Source: Acidiluteibacter sp963716125
GTDB lineage: Bacteria > Bacteroidota > Bacteroidia > Flavobacteriales_E > Vicingaceae
Direction of reading: 5' to 3'
Assembly: GCA_963716125.1 (NCBI GenBank)
Contig: OY970294.1
Location: forward strand, 124,001-188,000
DNA: 64,000 nt
This document shows positions 1-8,657 of the stretch, piece by piece (within the stretch, counting starts at the first letter, position 1; every line of letters begins with the position of its first letter). The notes beneath the pieces are model-generated. The model searched no databases. It saw only the letters and a list, made by a program, of their open reading frames with translations, and was not told the origin of the DNA. The translations under genes and the position numbers were made by a program.

Positions 1-162
1 GCAATATACCATTGTTAAATTGCTACATTAATTCATCATTACAATAATTCCGATAGCTATCATAACTAATGCTTCTGTACTCAACAAAATCGATGAACAG
101 CTAAAACGAAACAATCTCTTATTTTTTTTCATTTTTATTTTTCAAATTCTTAATTTATTCAT

Positions 163-170
163 TACTTTTG
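163..170 (+). promoter_or_regulatory. Promoter -7 element of the atp operon
   Basis: TACTTTTG matches the Bacteroidota -7 consensus TAnnTTTG exactly and lies 37 bases before the atpB start. Just after it, GTCTTA (173-178) and TAAGAC (183-188) form a small hairpin that would sit at the very 5' end of the transcript. No convincing -33 TTTG is visible, only a T-rich stretch. The role is inferred from motif and position. Confidence 0.55.
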
Positions 171-207
171 CAGTCTTAAAAATAAGACCTTCAAACGGTA
201 AAAAACA

Positions 208-1323
208 ATGGAGTTTAAGTCTAACGCAATCAAGCTTTTAATAAAGAAAAGCATCTTAGTTTTAGTAGGTTTCCTCGCTTTAAATTCTGTGAAGGCAAGT
301 TCTTCAGAGGGAGAAAAAGGTGGTTTTAAAGCTGGTGAAATGATTATGCATCACATTGCTGATGCACATGAGATTCATATTATTGGTGATATCAACATCT
401 ATTTGCCTGTTATTTTAAAGACAAATGAAGGATTTAAAGTTTTTTCATCTTCTCATTTTTACCACAATGAAAAGCATGCTGAAGATACAGCAGGCACTTC
501 TACTCATTATTATGAGCACGATGGCTTTGTGATGGTTCATGAGCACGTTTATTACCTTGCTGAAAATGGTGGCTTAATATTCGATGAAGAAGGAGAAGTT
601 GCAAATAATGCGGTAACCTTAGACTTATCTATCACTAAAAATATCGTTGGTATTTTTGTTACTATCTTTATTATGTTCCTTTTATTCTTTACAGTAGCTA
701 AAGGTTACAAGAAAAGAGGAATTGGAGCACCAAAAGGATTGCAATCATTTATGGAGCCTTTGGTTTTATTTATTAGAGATGAGGTAGCTCGTCCTTCTAT
801 AGGTAAGCATGCCGATCGTTTTATGCCATTTTTATTGACGGTATTTTTCTTTGTCTGGATTAGTAATTTATTAGGGTTGGTTCCATTTTTAGGTGGATTG
901 AATATAACAGGAACATTGAGTATTACTATTGTTTTGGCTGCAGTTGTTTTTGTTATTACCACTATCAATGGAAATAAAAATTATTGGATGCACATATTAT
1001 GGCCTCCAGATGTGCCAGTGCCAATTAAATTGATTTTAGTACCTATTGAAATAGCAGGTATTTTTATCAAACCGTTGGTATTAATGGTGCGATTAACTGC
1101 AAACATCACAGCTGGTCATATTATTATTTTGGCTTTTGTAGCTTTGATTTTTATCTTTGGTGAGCAAAGTGCCACCGCAGGATATGGAATTGGAATTGGT
1201 TCTACACTATTTATGGTGTTTATGAACTTTATAGAATTGCTTGTAGCATTTTTACAGGCATATGTGTTTACTTTATTAGCTGCCATCTATTTTGGTGCAG
1301 CAGTGGAAGAAGCACATCATTAA
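208..1323 (+). CDS. atpB: F0F1 ATP synthase subunit a
   Basis: This is the membrane stator subunit that forms the proton half-channels against the c-ring. The protein has 371 residues and an N-terminal signal-like hydrophobic segment (about 13-30) followed by a His-rich loop, the extended form usual in Bacteroidota and longer than the roughly 270-residue enterobacterial protein. Several transmembrane segments follow from about residue 145. The essential stator arginine is visible as R295 in the LMVRLTAN motif. It is the first gene of a six-gene operon, with atpE 41 bases downstream. The ATG at 208 was chosen because it gives a good signal-like start just after the promoter motif. Confidence 0.96.
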   Translation: MEFKSNAIKLLIKKSILVLVGFLALNSVKASSSEGEKGGFKAGEMIMHHIADAHEIHIIGDINIYLPVILKTNEGFKVFSSSHFYHNEKHAEDTAGTSTHYYEHDGFVMVHEHVYYLAENGGLIFDEEGEVANNAVTLDLSITKNIVGIFVTIFIMFLLFFTVAKGYKKRGIGAPKGLQSFMEPLVLFIRDEVARPSIGKHADRFMPFLLTVFFFVWISNLLGLVPFLGGLNITGTLSITIVLAAVVFVITTINGNKNYWMHILWPPDVPVPIKLILVPIEIAGIFIKPLVLMVRLTANITAGHIIILAFVALIFIFGEQSATAGYGIGIGSTLFMVFMNFIELLVAFLQAYVFTLLAAIYFGAAVEEAHH

Positions 1324-1364
1324 ATTGTATTTTTTTTATTAATTAATTATATAAATTCTACAAA

Positions 1365-1610
1365 ATGGAATTATTAACAATCTTATTAGAAGCGATGTCT
1401 GCTGCAGGTTTAGCTGGAATTGGTGCTGGAATTGCTGCAATTGGTGCAGGTCTAGGAATTGGTAAAATTGGTGCTTCAGCGCTTGAGTCTATGGCTCGTC
1501 AGCCTGAATCTACTGGTGATATCAGAGCGGGAATGATCGTTGCAGCTGCACTTATTGAAGGTGTTGCGCTTTTTGCAGTTATCGTTTGCCTTTTAGTAGT
1601 ATTAGGCTAA
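1365..1610 (+). CDS. atpE: F0F1 ATP synthase subunit c
   Basis: This is the ring-forming proteolipid of the rotor, 81 residues with two hydrophobic helices joined by the polar loop ARQPE (44-48). The ion-carrying carboxylate is E65 in ALIEGVALF. The residues after it are G66 and V67, and the Ser/Thr that helps bind Na+ in sodium-type rings is absent, so proton coupling is the likelier reading. A strong hairpin follows the gene and may serve to raise its dosage relative to the downstream subunits. Confidence 0.97.
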   Translation: MELLTILLEAMSAAGLAGIGAGIAAIGAGLGIGKIGASALESMARQPESTGDIRAGMIVAAALIEGVALFAVIVCLLVVLG

Positions 1611-1619
1611 AAAGAATTG

Positions 1620-1660
1620 AAGTGAGTACTTAGCGGTTGGCTAAGACTCACTTTTATTTT
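1620..1660 (+). terminator. Intra-operon hairpin between atpE and atpF (possible attenuator)
   Basis: Bases 1620-1634 pair with 1640-1653 as a stem of about 14 bp with one bulged A (1628) and the loop GGTTG, followed by a T-rich tract. It looks like an intrinsic terminator but lies inside the operon, 10 bases after the atpE stop and 33 bases before atpF. Partial termination here would give more atpE than downstream message, fitting the many c subunits per enzyme. That function is inferred. Confidence 0.6.
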
Positions 1661-1693
1661 ATTAAAAAAAAGAAACATTTTTAAATAAAAGAT

Positions 1694-2182
1694 ATGTTAT
1701 CAGTAAGTTTTGGAACTGTAATTTGGACAACAATCGCCTTTTTGTTGGTGGTTTTTATCCTAGGTAAATTTGCTTGGCCTTCTATTTTAAATTCTATCAA
1801 AGAAAGAGAAGAATCTATTGAAGAAGCATTGAAATCGGCTGAAAAAGCTAAAGAACAAATGCTAGAGTTGAAAGAAGGTAACGAAAAGTTATTGGCTGAA
1901 GCTCGTCAAGAAAGAGATGCTATGCTTAAAGATGCGCGTGAAGTGAAAGATAATATCATCGCTGAAGCTAAAGATAAAGCTGGTGCAGAAGGAGAAAAAA
2001 TGATCGCTGCTGCTAAAGAAAGCATTAAAAACGAAAAAGCTGCTGCAATTACTGAAATTAAAGCTCAAGTAGCTGAACTTTCTGTTCAAATTGCTGAGAA
2101 AATATTGAAAGCTGAATTGTCATCTTCTGACAAACAAAATCAATTTATTGAAGAAGCAATCAATAATGCTAAATTAAACTAA
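1694..2182 (+). CDS. atpF: F0F1 ATP synthase subunit b
   Basis: This is the peripheral-stalk subunit linking the membrane stator to F1. The 162-residue protein has a single N-terminal membrane helix (about 6-26, ending near the FAWP motif), then a long highly charged Ala/Glu/Lys-rich helix predicted to be a coiled coil. The length is normal. It lies between the post-atpE hairpin and atpH, 20 bases upstream of the latter. Confidence 0.95.
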   Translation: MLSVSFGTVIWTTIAFLLVVFILGKFAWPSILNSIKEREESIEEALKSAEKAKEQMLELKEGNEKLLAEARQERDAMLKDAREVKDNIIAEAKDKAGAEGEKMIAAAKESIKNEKAAAITEIKAQVAELSVQIAEKILKAELSSSDKQNQFIEEAINNAKLN

Positions 2183-2202
2183 TATAGCAAAAAGCAGAAA
2201 AG

Positions 2203-2745
2203 ATGAAACAACCTAGAGTAGCTGCAAGATATGCAAAATCACTAATGTTGATGGCCAAAGAAAAAACGGCTGTTGATAAGGTGTATGCAGATATGCAAAT
2301 GATTCATAATTTGCTGATTGAAAGCAAAGATTTGGCTTTAATGTTGAAGAGTCCTATCATTAATGATGACAAGAAATCAGAAATACTTAAAAGTATTTTT
2401 GACGGAAAAGTAGAGACCCTTACTTTTGATTTTATTCAATTGACAGTGGCTCAAAGTAGAGCATCAGTATTGGGCGAAATAGCTGAAGCGTATGTTAATC
2501 TTTTCAAAGCTGAAAAAGGTATTGCAACTGTTCATGTAACTACTGCTGAAGTATTAAAAGCTGATATGAAATCTAAATTGATTGAAAAAATCAAAAATGA
2601 TAATCAGTTGAATCAAGTAGAAGTAGTGGAACATGTTGATGCATCAATAATTGGTGGTATGATTCTGAGAATGGATGATATGCAATTAGATGAAAGCATA
2701 AAAGCACAAGTAAATAAAATAGAAAGAGAATTTCTAAAAGCATAA
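2203..2745 (+). CDS. atpH: F0F1 ATP synthase subunit delta
   Basis: This stator subunit (OSCP homologue) joins the b-subunit stalk to the top of the alpha/beta hexamer. It has 180 residues and starts with the family-typical VAARYAKSLM helix. The C-terminal part carries the conserved segment IIGGMILRMDDMQLDESI. Order and spacing (atpF 20 bases upstream, atpA 27 downstream) match a standard operon. Confidence 0.95.
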   Translation: MKQPRVAARYAKSLMLMAKEKTAVDKVYADMQMIHNLLIESKDLALMLKSPIINDDKKSEILKSIFDGKVETLTFDFIQLTVAQSRASVLGEIAEAYVNLFKAEKGIATVHVTTAEVLKADMKSKLIEKIKNDNQLNQVEVVEHVDASIIGGMILRMDDMQLDESIKAQVNKIEREFLKA

Positions 2746-2772
2746 ATTAGAGTATAATAAATAAATTATAAA

Positions 2773-4353
2773 ATGGCTGAAGTTAAACCAGCAGAAGTTT
2801 CTGCAATCTTAAAACAACAATTAGCCGGATTTAAATCCGAAGCCGATCTTCAAGAGGTAGGTACAGTATTACAAGTAGGTGATGGTATTGCCAGAATTTA
2901 CGGTATGTCTAAAGTACAAGCTGGAGAGCTAATTGAATTCGATAATGGATTAATGGGTATTGTATTGAACTTGGAAGAGGACAATATTGGAGCAGTACTT
3001 TTAGGTTCGTCTTCTTTAGTAAGAGAAGGTGACACAGTAAAAAGAACTGGTAGAATTGCATCTATCAAAACAGGCGAAGGCATGTTGGGTAGAGTTGTAG
3101 ATACTTTAGGTGCTCCTATCGATGGTAGAGGACCAATACAAGGTGAAACATTTGAAATGCCGATTGAAAGAAAAGCACCAGGTGTAATTTATCGTCAGCC
3201 TGTTAGTGAGCCTTTGCAAACTGGTATCAAGTCTATTGACTCCATGATTCCTGTTGGTAGAGGACAAAGAGAATTGATTATTGGTGACCGTCAAACTGGT
3301 AAAACTACTGTAGCGATTGATACCATTATCAACCAAAAAGAATTTTATGACAGAGGTGAGCCTGTTTACTGTGTGTATGTAGCTATTGGTCAAAAAGGAT
3401 CAACTGTTGCAGGTATTGTAAAAACTTTACAGGATGCAGGAGCTATGGCTTATACGACTGTTGTTGCTGCAAATGCTTCTGATCCTGCGCCGATGCAGTT
3501 TTATGCTCCATTTACAGGAATGGCAATTGCAGAATATTTTAGAGATACAGGTCAACCGGCTTTAATTGTATTTGATGATTTATCAAAACAAGCAGTTGCT
3601 TACCGTGAGGTTTCTTTATTGTTGAGACGTCCTCCAGGTCGTGAGGCTTATCCTGGTGATGTATTTTACCTTCACTCAAGATTATTAGAGCGTTCTGCAA
3701 AATTGAATGCTTCTGATGAGATTGCATCTCAAATGAATGATTTGCCTCCTTCATTAAAAGGAAAAGTAAAAGGTGGTGGTTCTATTACAGCATTACCAAT
3801 TATTGAAACTCAAGCGGGTGATGTTTCTGCTTATATTCCTACCAATGTAATTTCTATTACAGATGGTCAAATTTTCTTAGAGTCGAATTTATTTAACTCA
3901 GGTGTACGTCCTGCAATTAACGTAGGTATTTCGGTATCACGTGTAGGAGGAGCAGCTCAGATTAAATCGATGAAGAAAGTAGCAGGTACTTTAAAGTTAG
4001 ATCAAGCGGCTTATCGTGAATTAGAGGCTTTCTCTAAGTTTGGATCTGATTTGGACGCTACTACTAAAGCGGTAATTGAAAAAGGTGCTAGAAACGTTGA
4101 AATTTTGAAACAAGCTCAAAATGCACCGATGACAGTTGAAAAACAAGTAGCTATTATTCACTTAGGAGTTAAGGGATTATTAAGAGCTGTGCCATTGGAT
4201 AAAGTAAGAGAGTTTGAAAGTGAATTCTTGGATTTTTTAGATGCAAAACACAGAGATACATTAGACGCTTTGAAAGCTGGAAAATATACTGAAGCAGAAA
4301 TAACTGTTTTAGAGAAAGTAGCTAAAGATTTAAGCGCAAAATATAATAAGTAA
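2773..4353 (+). CDS. atpA: F0F1 ATP synthase subunit alpha
   Basis: This is the non-catalytic nucleotide-binding subunit of the F1 hexamer, with a normal length of 526 residues. The Walker A loop GDRQTGKT spans residues 171-178 (K177). The signature PAINVGISVSRVGG occurs in the C-terminal half. The gene is strongly conserved and intact. The catalytic beta subunit, which usually follows gamma in other phyla, is not encoded anywhere in this window. Confidence 0.98.
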   Translation: MAEVKPAEVSAILKQQLAGFKSEADLQEVGTVLQVGDGIARIYGMSKVQAGELIEFDNGLMGIVLNLEEDNIGAVLLGSSSLVREGDTVKRTGRIASIKTGEGMLGRVVDTLGAPIDGRGPIQGETFEMPIERKAPGVIYRQPVSEPLQTGIKSIDSMIPVGRGQRELIIGDRQTGKTTVAIDTIINQKEFYDRGEPVYCVYVAIGQKGSTVAGIVKTLQDAGAMAYTTVVAANASDPAPMQFYAPFTGMAIAEYFRDTGQPALIVFDDLSKQAVAYREVSLLLRRPPGREAYPGDVFYLHSRLLERSAKLNASDEIASQMNDLPPSLKGKVKGGGSITALPIIETQAGDVSAYIPTNVISITDGQIFLESNLFNSGVRPAINVGISVSRVGGAAQIKSMKKVAGTLKLDQAAYRELEAFSKFGSDLDATTKAVIEKGARNVEILKQAQNAPMTVEKQVAIIHLGVKGLLRAVPLDKVREFESEFLDFLDAKHRDTLDALKAGKYTEAEITVLEKVAKDLSAKYNK

Positions 4354-4401
4354 AAGCAACTCAAAAGTCGAAAGGCTTTTGGTTGAATTTGAAAGCAGAT
4401 T

Positions 4402-5292
4402 ATGGCTAATTTAAAGGAAATACGAAATAGGATTACTTCTGTTACATCTACAAAGCAGATTACTTCTGCTATGAAGATGGTTTCTGCCGCTAAATTGAAG
4501 CGTGCGCAAGATGCCATTACACAGATGAAACCTTATGCAGGTAAGCTGAAAGAGTTATTGGAAAATTTATCAGATAGTACTGATGGAGATCAAGATAGCC
4601 CTTATGCAGCTAAAAGAGATGTGGAGAATGTATTGATTGTATCTATTAATTCAAATAGAGGTTTGGCAGGAGCATTTAATGCGAATGTAATCAAAGCGAC
4701 CAATAAATTTATTAATGAGAGATACGCTGATAAAAAAGTAACAGTTTTATCCATTGGTAAAAAAGCAGACGACTTTTTTAAGAAAACAGAATATAACATC
4801 AAAGGAACTACCTTACCGAACAATCTAAATTTGGTGTACGATGATTTATCTTTTGATAATGTAAGTAAGATTGCAGAATCAGTAATGCAGGCATTTAGAT
4901 ACAAGCAATTTGATAAAGTATATATGATATACAACGAATTTATCAATGCAGCTACTCAAAATGTGGTAACAGAACAATTTCTGCCTATTGAGCCATCTGA
5001 GGATGAAACGAAAGATAAAAAGACAACTAATACTGATTTTATCTTTGAACCAAATAAAGAATTTATAATTACTGAATTAATTCCTAAATCGTTAAGGATA
5101 CAATTCTATAAGGCTTTATTAGATTCTTTTGCTGCAGAGCACGGAGCAAGAATGACAGCAATGCATCAAGCGACTGATAATGCAGCTACTTTGATTCACG
5201 ATCTAAAATTGGTTTACAACAAAGCTAGACAAGCGTCTATTACCAACGAAATTTTAGAAATTGTTGGTGGAGCAGATGCCTTAGACGGTTAA
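4402..5292 (+). CDS. atpG: F0F1 ATP synthase subunit gamma
   Basis: This is the central rotor shaft of F1. It has 296 residues. The N-terminal helix reads IRNRITSVTSTKQIT and the C-terminal helix MTAMHQATDNA, the two halves of the family's antiparallel coiled coil. An acidic, Lys-rich insert (about residues 195-212) precedes the C-terminal helix. This is the last gene of the operon; atpD and atpC do not follow, and a strong terminator comes 19 bases after the stop. Confidence 0.96.
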   Translation: MANLKEIRNRITSVTSTKQITSAMKMVSAAKLKRAQDAITQMKPYAGKLKELLENLSDSTDGDQDSPYAAKRDVENVLIVSINSNRGLAGAFNANVIKATNKFINERYADKKVTVLSIGKKADDFFKKTEYNIKGTTLPNNLNLVYDDLSFDNVSKIAESVMQAFRYKQFDKVYMIYNEFINAATQNVVTEQFLPIEPSEDETKDKKTTNTDFIFEPNKEFIITELIPKSLRIQFYKALLDSFAAEHGARMTAMHQATDNAATLIHDLKLVYNKARQASITNEILEIVGGADALDG

Positions 5293-5311
5293 AACCATTC
5301 AATTATACTAG

Positions 5312-5360
5312 AAGGTCTTTTGAATTCCGATAACTATTGGAATTCAAAAGACCTTTTTTT
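5312..5360 (+). terminator. Rho-independent terminator of the atp operon
   Basis: A perfect 17-bp inverted repeat (5312-5328 with 5339-5355) with a 10-base loop is followed by T residues through 5360. It lies between convergent atpG and the GldH-like gene. The T-tract is on the plus side, so it serves the atp operon. Confidence 0.93.
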
Positions 5361-5389
5361 ACTGGCGAAAATTTGGAGGTATAGTAGTT

Positions 5390-5857
5390 TTATTTCTTAT
5401 CTATAATAATACCAACTTCCATAGCAAAATTTAAAGGATCAGCTGGCATATCATGTTCGATAAGGTAAGTATATTGCCCACTTTCTTCATACATTTTATT
5501 AGGTTCTACTAAATGCTCACTATCCCAAATATCATAACCAGCTTCACCTATATATTCTCCACTGGCATCTCTAATTTTTAAAGAATAATTAAAAGTTTTT
5601 TCCTTTCCGCTAGGACTAATTTCTTTTACTTTCACTTTTGCTTCTCGAAATTGATATCCATTTGCAAATCTAAAAGTCAAACTCATTTTGTATGTTTGAT
5701 TTGTTTCTTCTATAGGTACTTTAAACTCTATTACATCTTTTTTTAACCATTCTATATCCGGAGATAGTTTTTCGTGTTCTTCATATATTCTGCCTTCGGG
5801 CTGACAGGAAGAAAAAACTAAAGCTATTATACTAATGCAGATTAAATATTTATTCAT
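5390..5857 (-). CDS. gldH: Gliding motility lipoprotein GldH-like
   Basis: The protein has 155 residues with a lipoprotein signal peptide; the lipobox VFSSC places the acylated Cys at position 17. Downstream features resemble the GldH family: an early tryptophan-aspartate region, a YxF-rich beta core, a D.SGEYIGE segment and a late SGQYTYLIEHDM motif. GldH is an envelope lipoprotein tied to gliding and T9SS function in Flavobacteria. Here it stands alone downstream of a toxin-antitoxin module, so a function in motility is not assured. The family call rests on pattern resemblance only. Confidence 0.6.
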   Translation of the reverse strand: MNKYLICISIIALVFSSCQPEGRIYEEHEKLSPDIEWLKKDVIEFKVPIEETNQTYKMSLTFRFANGYQFREAKVKVKEISPSGKEKTFNYSLKIRDASGEYIGEAGYDIWDSEHLVEPNKMYEESGQYTYLIEHDMPADPLNFAMEVGIIIDKK

Positions 5858-5883
5858 TTTACCTTATTTTTATTTATTTAATA

Positions 5884-5940
5884 TTATTCCGTCAACACCA
5901 ATTTCTTAATTTGATTTCCAATTCGTAAAATATAAAATTT
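5884..5940 (-). pseudogene. Fragment of a T9SS type-A sorting domain C-terminus
   Basis: Read on the minus strand this stretch encodes 18 residues ending in a stop (FYILRIGNQIKKLVLTE). They match the last residues of the T9SS protein at 6576-8657 almost exactly. At the DNA level 5886-5936 matches 6578-6628 with three mismatches, all synonymous. There is no start codon or remaining gene body. It lies between the toxin gene and the GldH-like gene and is best read as the tail of a former paralogue. Confidence 0.75.
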
Positions 5941-5961
5941 TAAATGAGTTTGGCAAGTAAG

Positions 5962-6290
5962 CTATTCATTTAAAGACTTCAATAGTTCCATTAAAATCTT
6001 ATCACTTAAGCTTTCCTTATCTGATTTATCATATATAGACAATAAATAAACGGTTGTTTCAGAAATTACAATGTTTGTAATCAATCTTGCACCTCCGCTT
6101 TTACCTCTTCCTTTAGATTTTAAGGCGAGACGAATTTTATAGCAATTTTTACCAAGTGCTTTACCTTGTTTAGGATTGATTTCCAAACTCTCTACCAAGG
6201 CAGAGAAATCAGTTTTTAAAGAAGGATATTTTTTTGCTAGCTTTTTAAGCTCTTTTTAAAACTAGGAACAGCAATAATATTAAAACTCAT
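5962..6290 (-). pseudogene. RelE/ParE-family toxin gene with a frameshift
   Basis: The intact-looking 3' part (6198 down to 5962) encodes a RelE/ParE-type toxin with the signatures KALGKNCYKIRLALKSKGRGKSGGARL and VYLLSIYDKSDKE, but it has no ATG. The expected start is the ATG at 6290, giving MSFNIIAVPSFKKS; that frame hits TAG after 17 codons. Adding one base in the A-rich stretch near 6253 rejoins both parts into an ORF of about 109 codons, the normal family length. The start overlaps the antitoxin gene by 11 bases, the usual coupled arrangement. It is either a real inactivating deletion or a sequence error. Confidence 0.8.
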
Positions 6291-6486
6291 TAAACAGTTC
6301 TTTGGCGGGAATACCTTTTAATTTACCTTGTTTAATTAAATTTAATTCTTCTACCGCTTCTTGAATATTGCTGATGAATTCAACTTTTTCATCTGAAAGC
6401 TTTTTTACCGTTATAAAATTTAAATTATTAAGCAATTCCATTACAAAATCAACTTTACCATCTTTTATTTCCAATAATACTTTCAT
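6280..6486 (-). CDS. Type II antitoxin of a RelE-family pair
   Basis: This small protein of 68 residues has the common pattern of Bacteroidota antitoxins partnered with RelE/ParE toxins: an N-terminal strand MKVLLEIKDGKVDFVMELL, a middle EKVEFISNIQEAVEELN helix and a C-terminal GKLKGIPAKELFNEF tail. It should neutralise the toxin and repress its own operon. A minus-strand -7 match lies at 6521-6528. The downstream toxin is frameshifted, so the antitoxin may now be alone. Confidence 0.75.
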   Translation of the reverse strand: MKVLLEIKDGKVDFVMELLNNLNFITVKKLSDEKVEFISNIQEAVEELNLIKQGKLKGIPAKELFNEF

Positions 6487-6520
6487 GATATACTTTTTAA
6501 ATTAAACTTCAGTCATCAAA

Positions 6521-6528
6521 CAAAGTTA
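6521..6528 (-). promoter_or_regulatory. Promoter -7 element of the toxin-antitoxin operon
   Basis: On the minus strand this reads TAACTTTG, an exact TAnnTTTG match 35 bases before the antitoxin start codon. A TTTG (minus strand, 6545-6548) lies 16 bases farther upstream. The module therefore appears to carry its own promoter. Confidence 0.5.
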
Positions 6529-6575
6529 ATTAAAATTTGATCATCAAAATTATCATTAATTCTTAGACCTTTATA

Positions 6576-8657
6576 TCATTCCGTCAAAACCAATTTCTTA
6601 ATTTGGTTTCCAATGCGTAAAATATAAATTCCTTTTTCGAATTGACTTAAATTGATTTCTTGATTATTTTGAGTTAATATTTTATCCACAACCAATTGGC
6701 CTTTTATATCGAACACTTTTAAGGTTTGATTGATATCAAATTGACCATTTCCATCGGTTTTACTCTGGACAGGAAAATTAATAATGAAATTTCCTCTACT
6801 AGGATTGGGATAAATATTAAAGTTGTTTTCTAGATTGTATTTTTGGATATTAGTACTGATATAATTATAACAAATTGAAGTATCTATGCAATTATTAAGT
6901 CTTAATGCAACAGCATAATTGCCATTAGAAGCAGGAGTAAAAAATTGACTAGTAGCACCAACAATCGGAGCATAATTACTATCACAATTGAGCCACTGAT
7001 AGGCATCACAAAAAGAATTACTAGCAATAGAAATTCCAAAAGATGAAATAGTTGTATCAATATTTGAAATATATACTTGCATTTTAATGCTACTATCACA
7101 TCCCATAAAGTTGGGTATAGTATCAAAATAAGTACCTGATGTAGACCAAGATTTATTACTATAAGGAGATTGATATACGCCACAGGATGTATCTTTTCTA
7201 GTAAAATAGGTAGAAAAGCATTGTTTCCATTTTACTATAAAACAATCATCATTACTATAATAAGGATGAGCAACTAATTGATACAATGAAGAATCTCCTG
7301 TAACATTAATGGAATCTTGAAAACTACCAGTCATAATTAAACTTAATGAGTCTCCAAATGAAATATTTTTAGTATAATATTTACCATTACCCCCAAATGT
7401 TCTTCCCCACAAATAATTTCCTGAAGAATCATATTTTGAGACTGCATAATCTAGTGAACCTTTTGCATTGTATAAATCGGTAGATGCAGTTAAATCTAAA
7501 TCAATCGAGTTTTTAAAATCACTATAAATATATACACTATTCCAATTATCTGAAATTATATCATCAATAAAAAAATTGTTATAGTTTATACCAGTTTGAT
7601 GTACCCACTCAAAGTTACCATTGCTTTTCATTTTAAGAATATACTGTTCAGTAATATTCAATCCTGTTGTTAAATTGTTAGCCGATGAACTAAAATCAAA
7701 ATCAACTCGACCTAAAAATTCGCCTGACATTAGAATATTGTTGGATGGATCACACCTTAAAAGTCTGGGAACTATAAAATTAGGAGGCATTATATGATGC
7801 CAAATTAAATTGGCATTAGGGTCCAATTTTAATAGTAACCCTCTTTCCGTAGTAAAATTAACATTGTTAACTCCCACACTTGGATCAATATCAACAGTAC
7901 CTTCCACTGTACCATACAGAATTATATTATCTGCATGATCAATCAAAATTTTATAGGGGATACACTTACTGTTTACACCGTCTATCTTCTTAGCCCATTG
8001 AAAGATTCCATTTGAATTCCATTTAAAAATTGCAATATTTTCTTGACTATTAGTTTCAAGATTATAAGTAGCATTAGAATCAGGATTAAAATCAACCGTA
8101 TCTGTAAATGTGCTGACAAAAACAATACTGCCTTGTGAATCAATATCATAATTTGAAATTTTGTAAAAATTATTGCCCCCTATTACACTTGCAAAATTAC
8201 CTGCAGTATCTAATTTCAATAGAAATTCATCAGGTCCTTTAGTATAAGTTAAATTAAATACTTTAATTCCGGGATCAAAATCTATTGTCCCAAAAAATAG
8301 TCCACTCACATATAAAAATCCATGATTATCTAAACTAATTTTTGTACCTCCTTCTCCATTAATATCTCCAATCCGTTTCGCCCAAATCAATTTTTTTTGA
8401 CTATTGTATTTTGCAATAAAAATATCTGCTTGTCCAATTGAATTCAAAATATTAACTCCAACTCCAGGATCAAAATCAAAAAAACTCTCAAATTCTCCTG
8501 TAATATAAATATTACCTGTTTTATCAGTAACCATAGATTGAATCCGATCATCTCCAAAATCACCCATACTAAATGCCCAATCAAAAGTTTGAGCTTTAAT
8601 GTTAAATGTAATGTATAATAGCAAGAAAAATGTTAGAAGATATTTTAGATTTTTCAT
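6576..8657 (-). CDS. T9SS-exported beta-propeller (SBBP-type) surface protein
   Basis: This 693-residue secreted protein has a signal peptide (1-22, ending IKA). The body holds about six repeats of roughly 60-65 residues, each with a GxI/VYITG-type strand and a D-F-D-P-G core (for example 61-65 and 126-130), typical of SBBP beta-propeller repeats. The C-terminal 75 residues are a T9SS type-A sorting domain, with the YPNPSRGNF motif and the ending GIYILRIGNQIKKLVLTE, so the protein is expected to be exported across the outer membrane and anchored or released. The ligand is unknown. A near-identical tail fragment lies at 5884-5940. Confidence 0.85.
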   Translation of the reverse strand: MKNLKYLLTFFLLLYITFNIKAQTFDWAFSMGDFGDDRIQSMVTDKTGNIYITGEFESFFDFDPGVGVNILNSIGQADIFIAKYNSQKKLIWAKRIGDINGEGGTKISLDNHGFLYVSGLFFGTIDFDPGIKVFNLTYTKGPDEFLLKLDTAGNFASVIGGNNFYKISNYDIDSQGSIVFVSTFTDTVDFNPDSNATYNLETNSQENIAIFKWNSNGIFQWAKKIDGVNSKCIPYKILIDHADNIILYGTVEGTVDIDPSVGVNNVNFTTERGLLLKLDPNANLIWHHIMPPNFIVPRLLRCDPSNNILMSGEFLGRVDFDFSSSANNLTTGLNITEQYILKMKSNGNFEWVHQTGINYNNFFIDDIISDNWNSVYIYSDFKNSIDLDLTASTDLYNAKGSLDYAVSKYDSSGNYLWGRTFGGNGKYYTKNISFGDSLSLIMTGSFQDSINVTGDSSLYQLVAHPYYSNDDCFIVKWKQCFSTYFTRKDTSCGVYQSPYSNKSWSTSGTYFDTIPNFMGCDSSIKMQVYISNIDTTISSFGISIASNSFCDAYQWLNCDSNYAPIVGATSQFFTPASNGNYAVALRLNNCIDTSICYNYISTNIQKYNLENNFNIYPNPSRGNFIINFPVQSKTDGNGQFDINQTLKVFDIKGQLVVDKILTQNNQEINLSQFEKGIYILRIGNQIKKLVLTE

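Noticed and set aside
32..255. Open plus-strand frame upstream of and into atpB, with hydrophobic translation
   Set aside because: It has no ATG, GTG or TTG start, a stop at 29-31 in frame, and it overlaps the atp promoter element and atpB. The hydrophobic look can come from T-rich DNA. A decayed or frameshifted small subunit-I-like gene cannot be excluded.
4357..4385. Weak hairpin between atpA and atpG
   Set aside because: The arms pair imperfectly and no T-tract follows; a terminator or attenuator is not supported.
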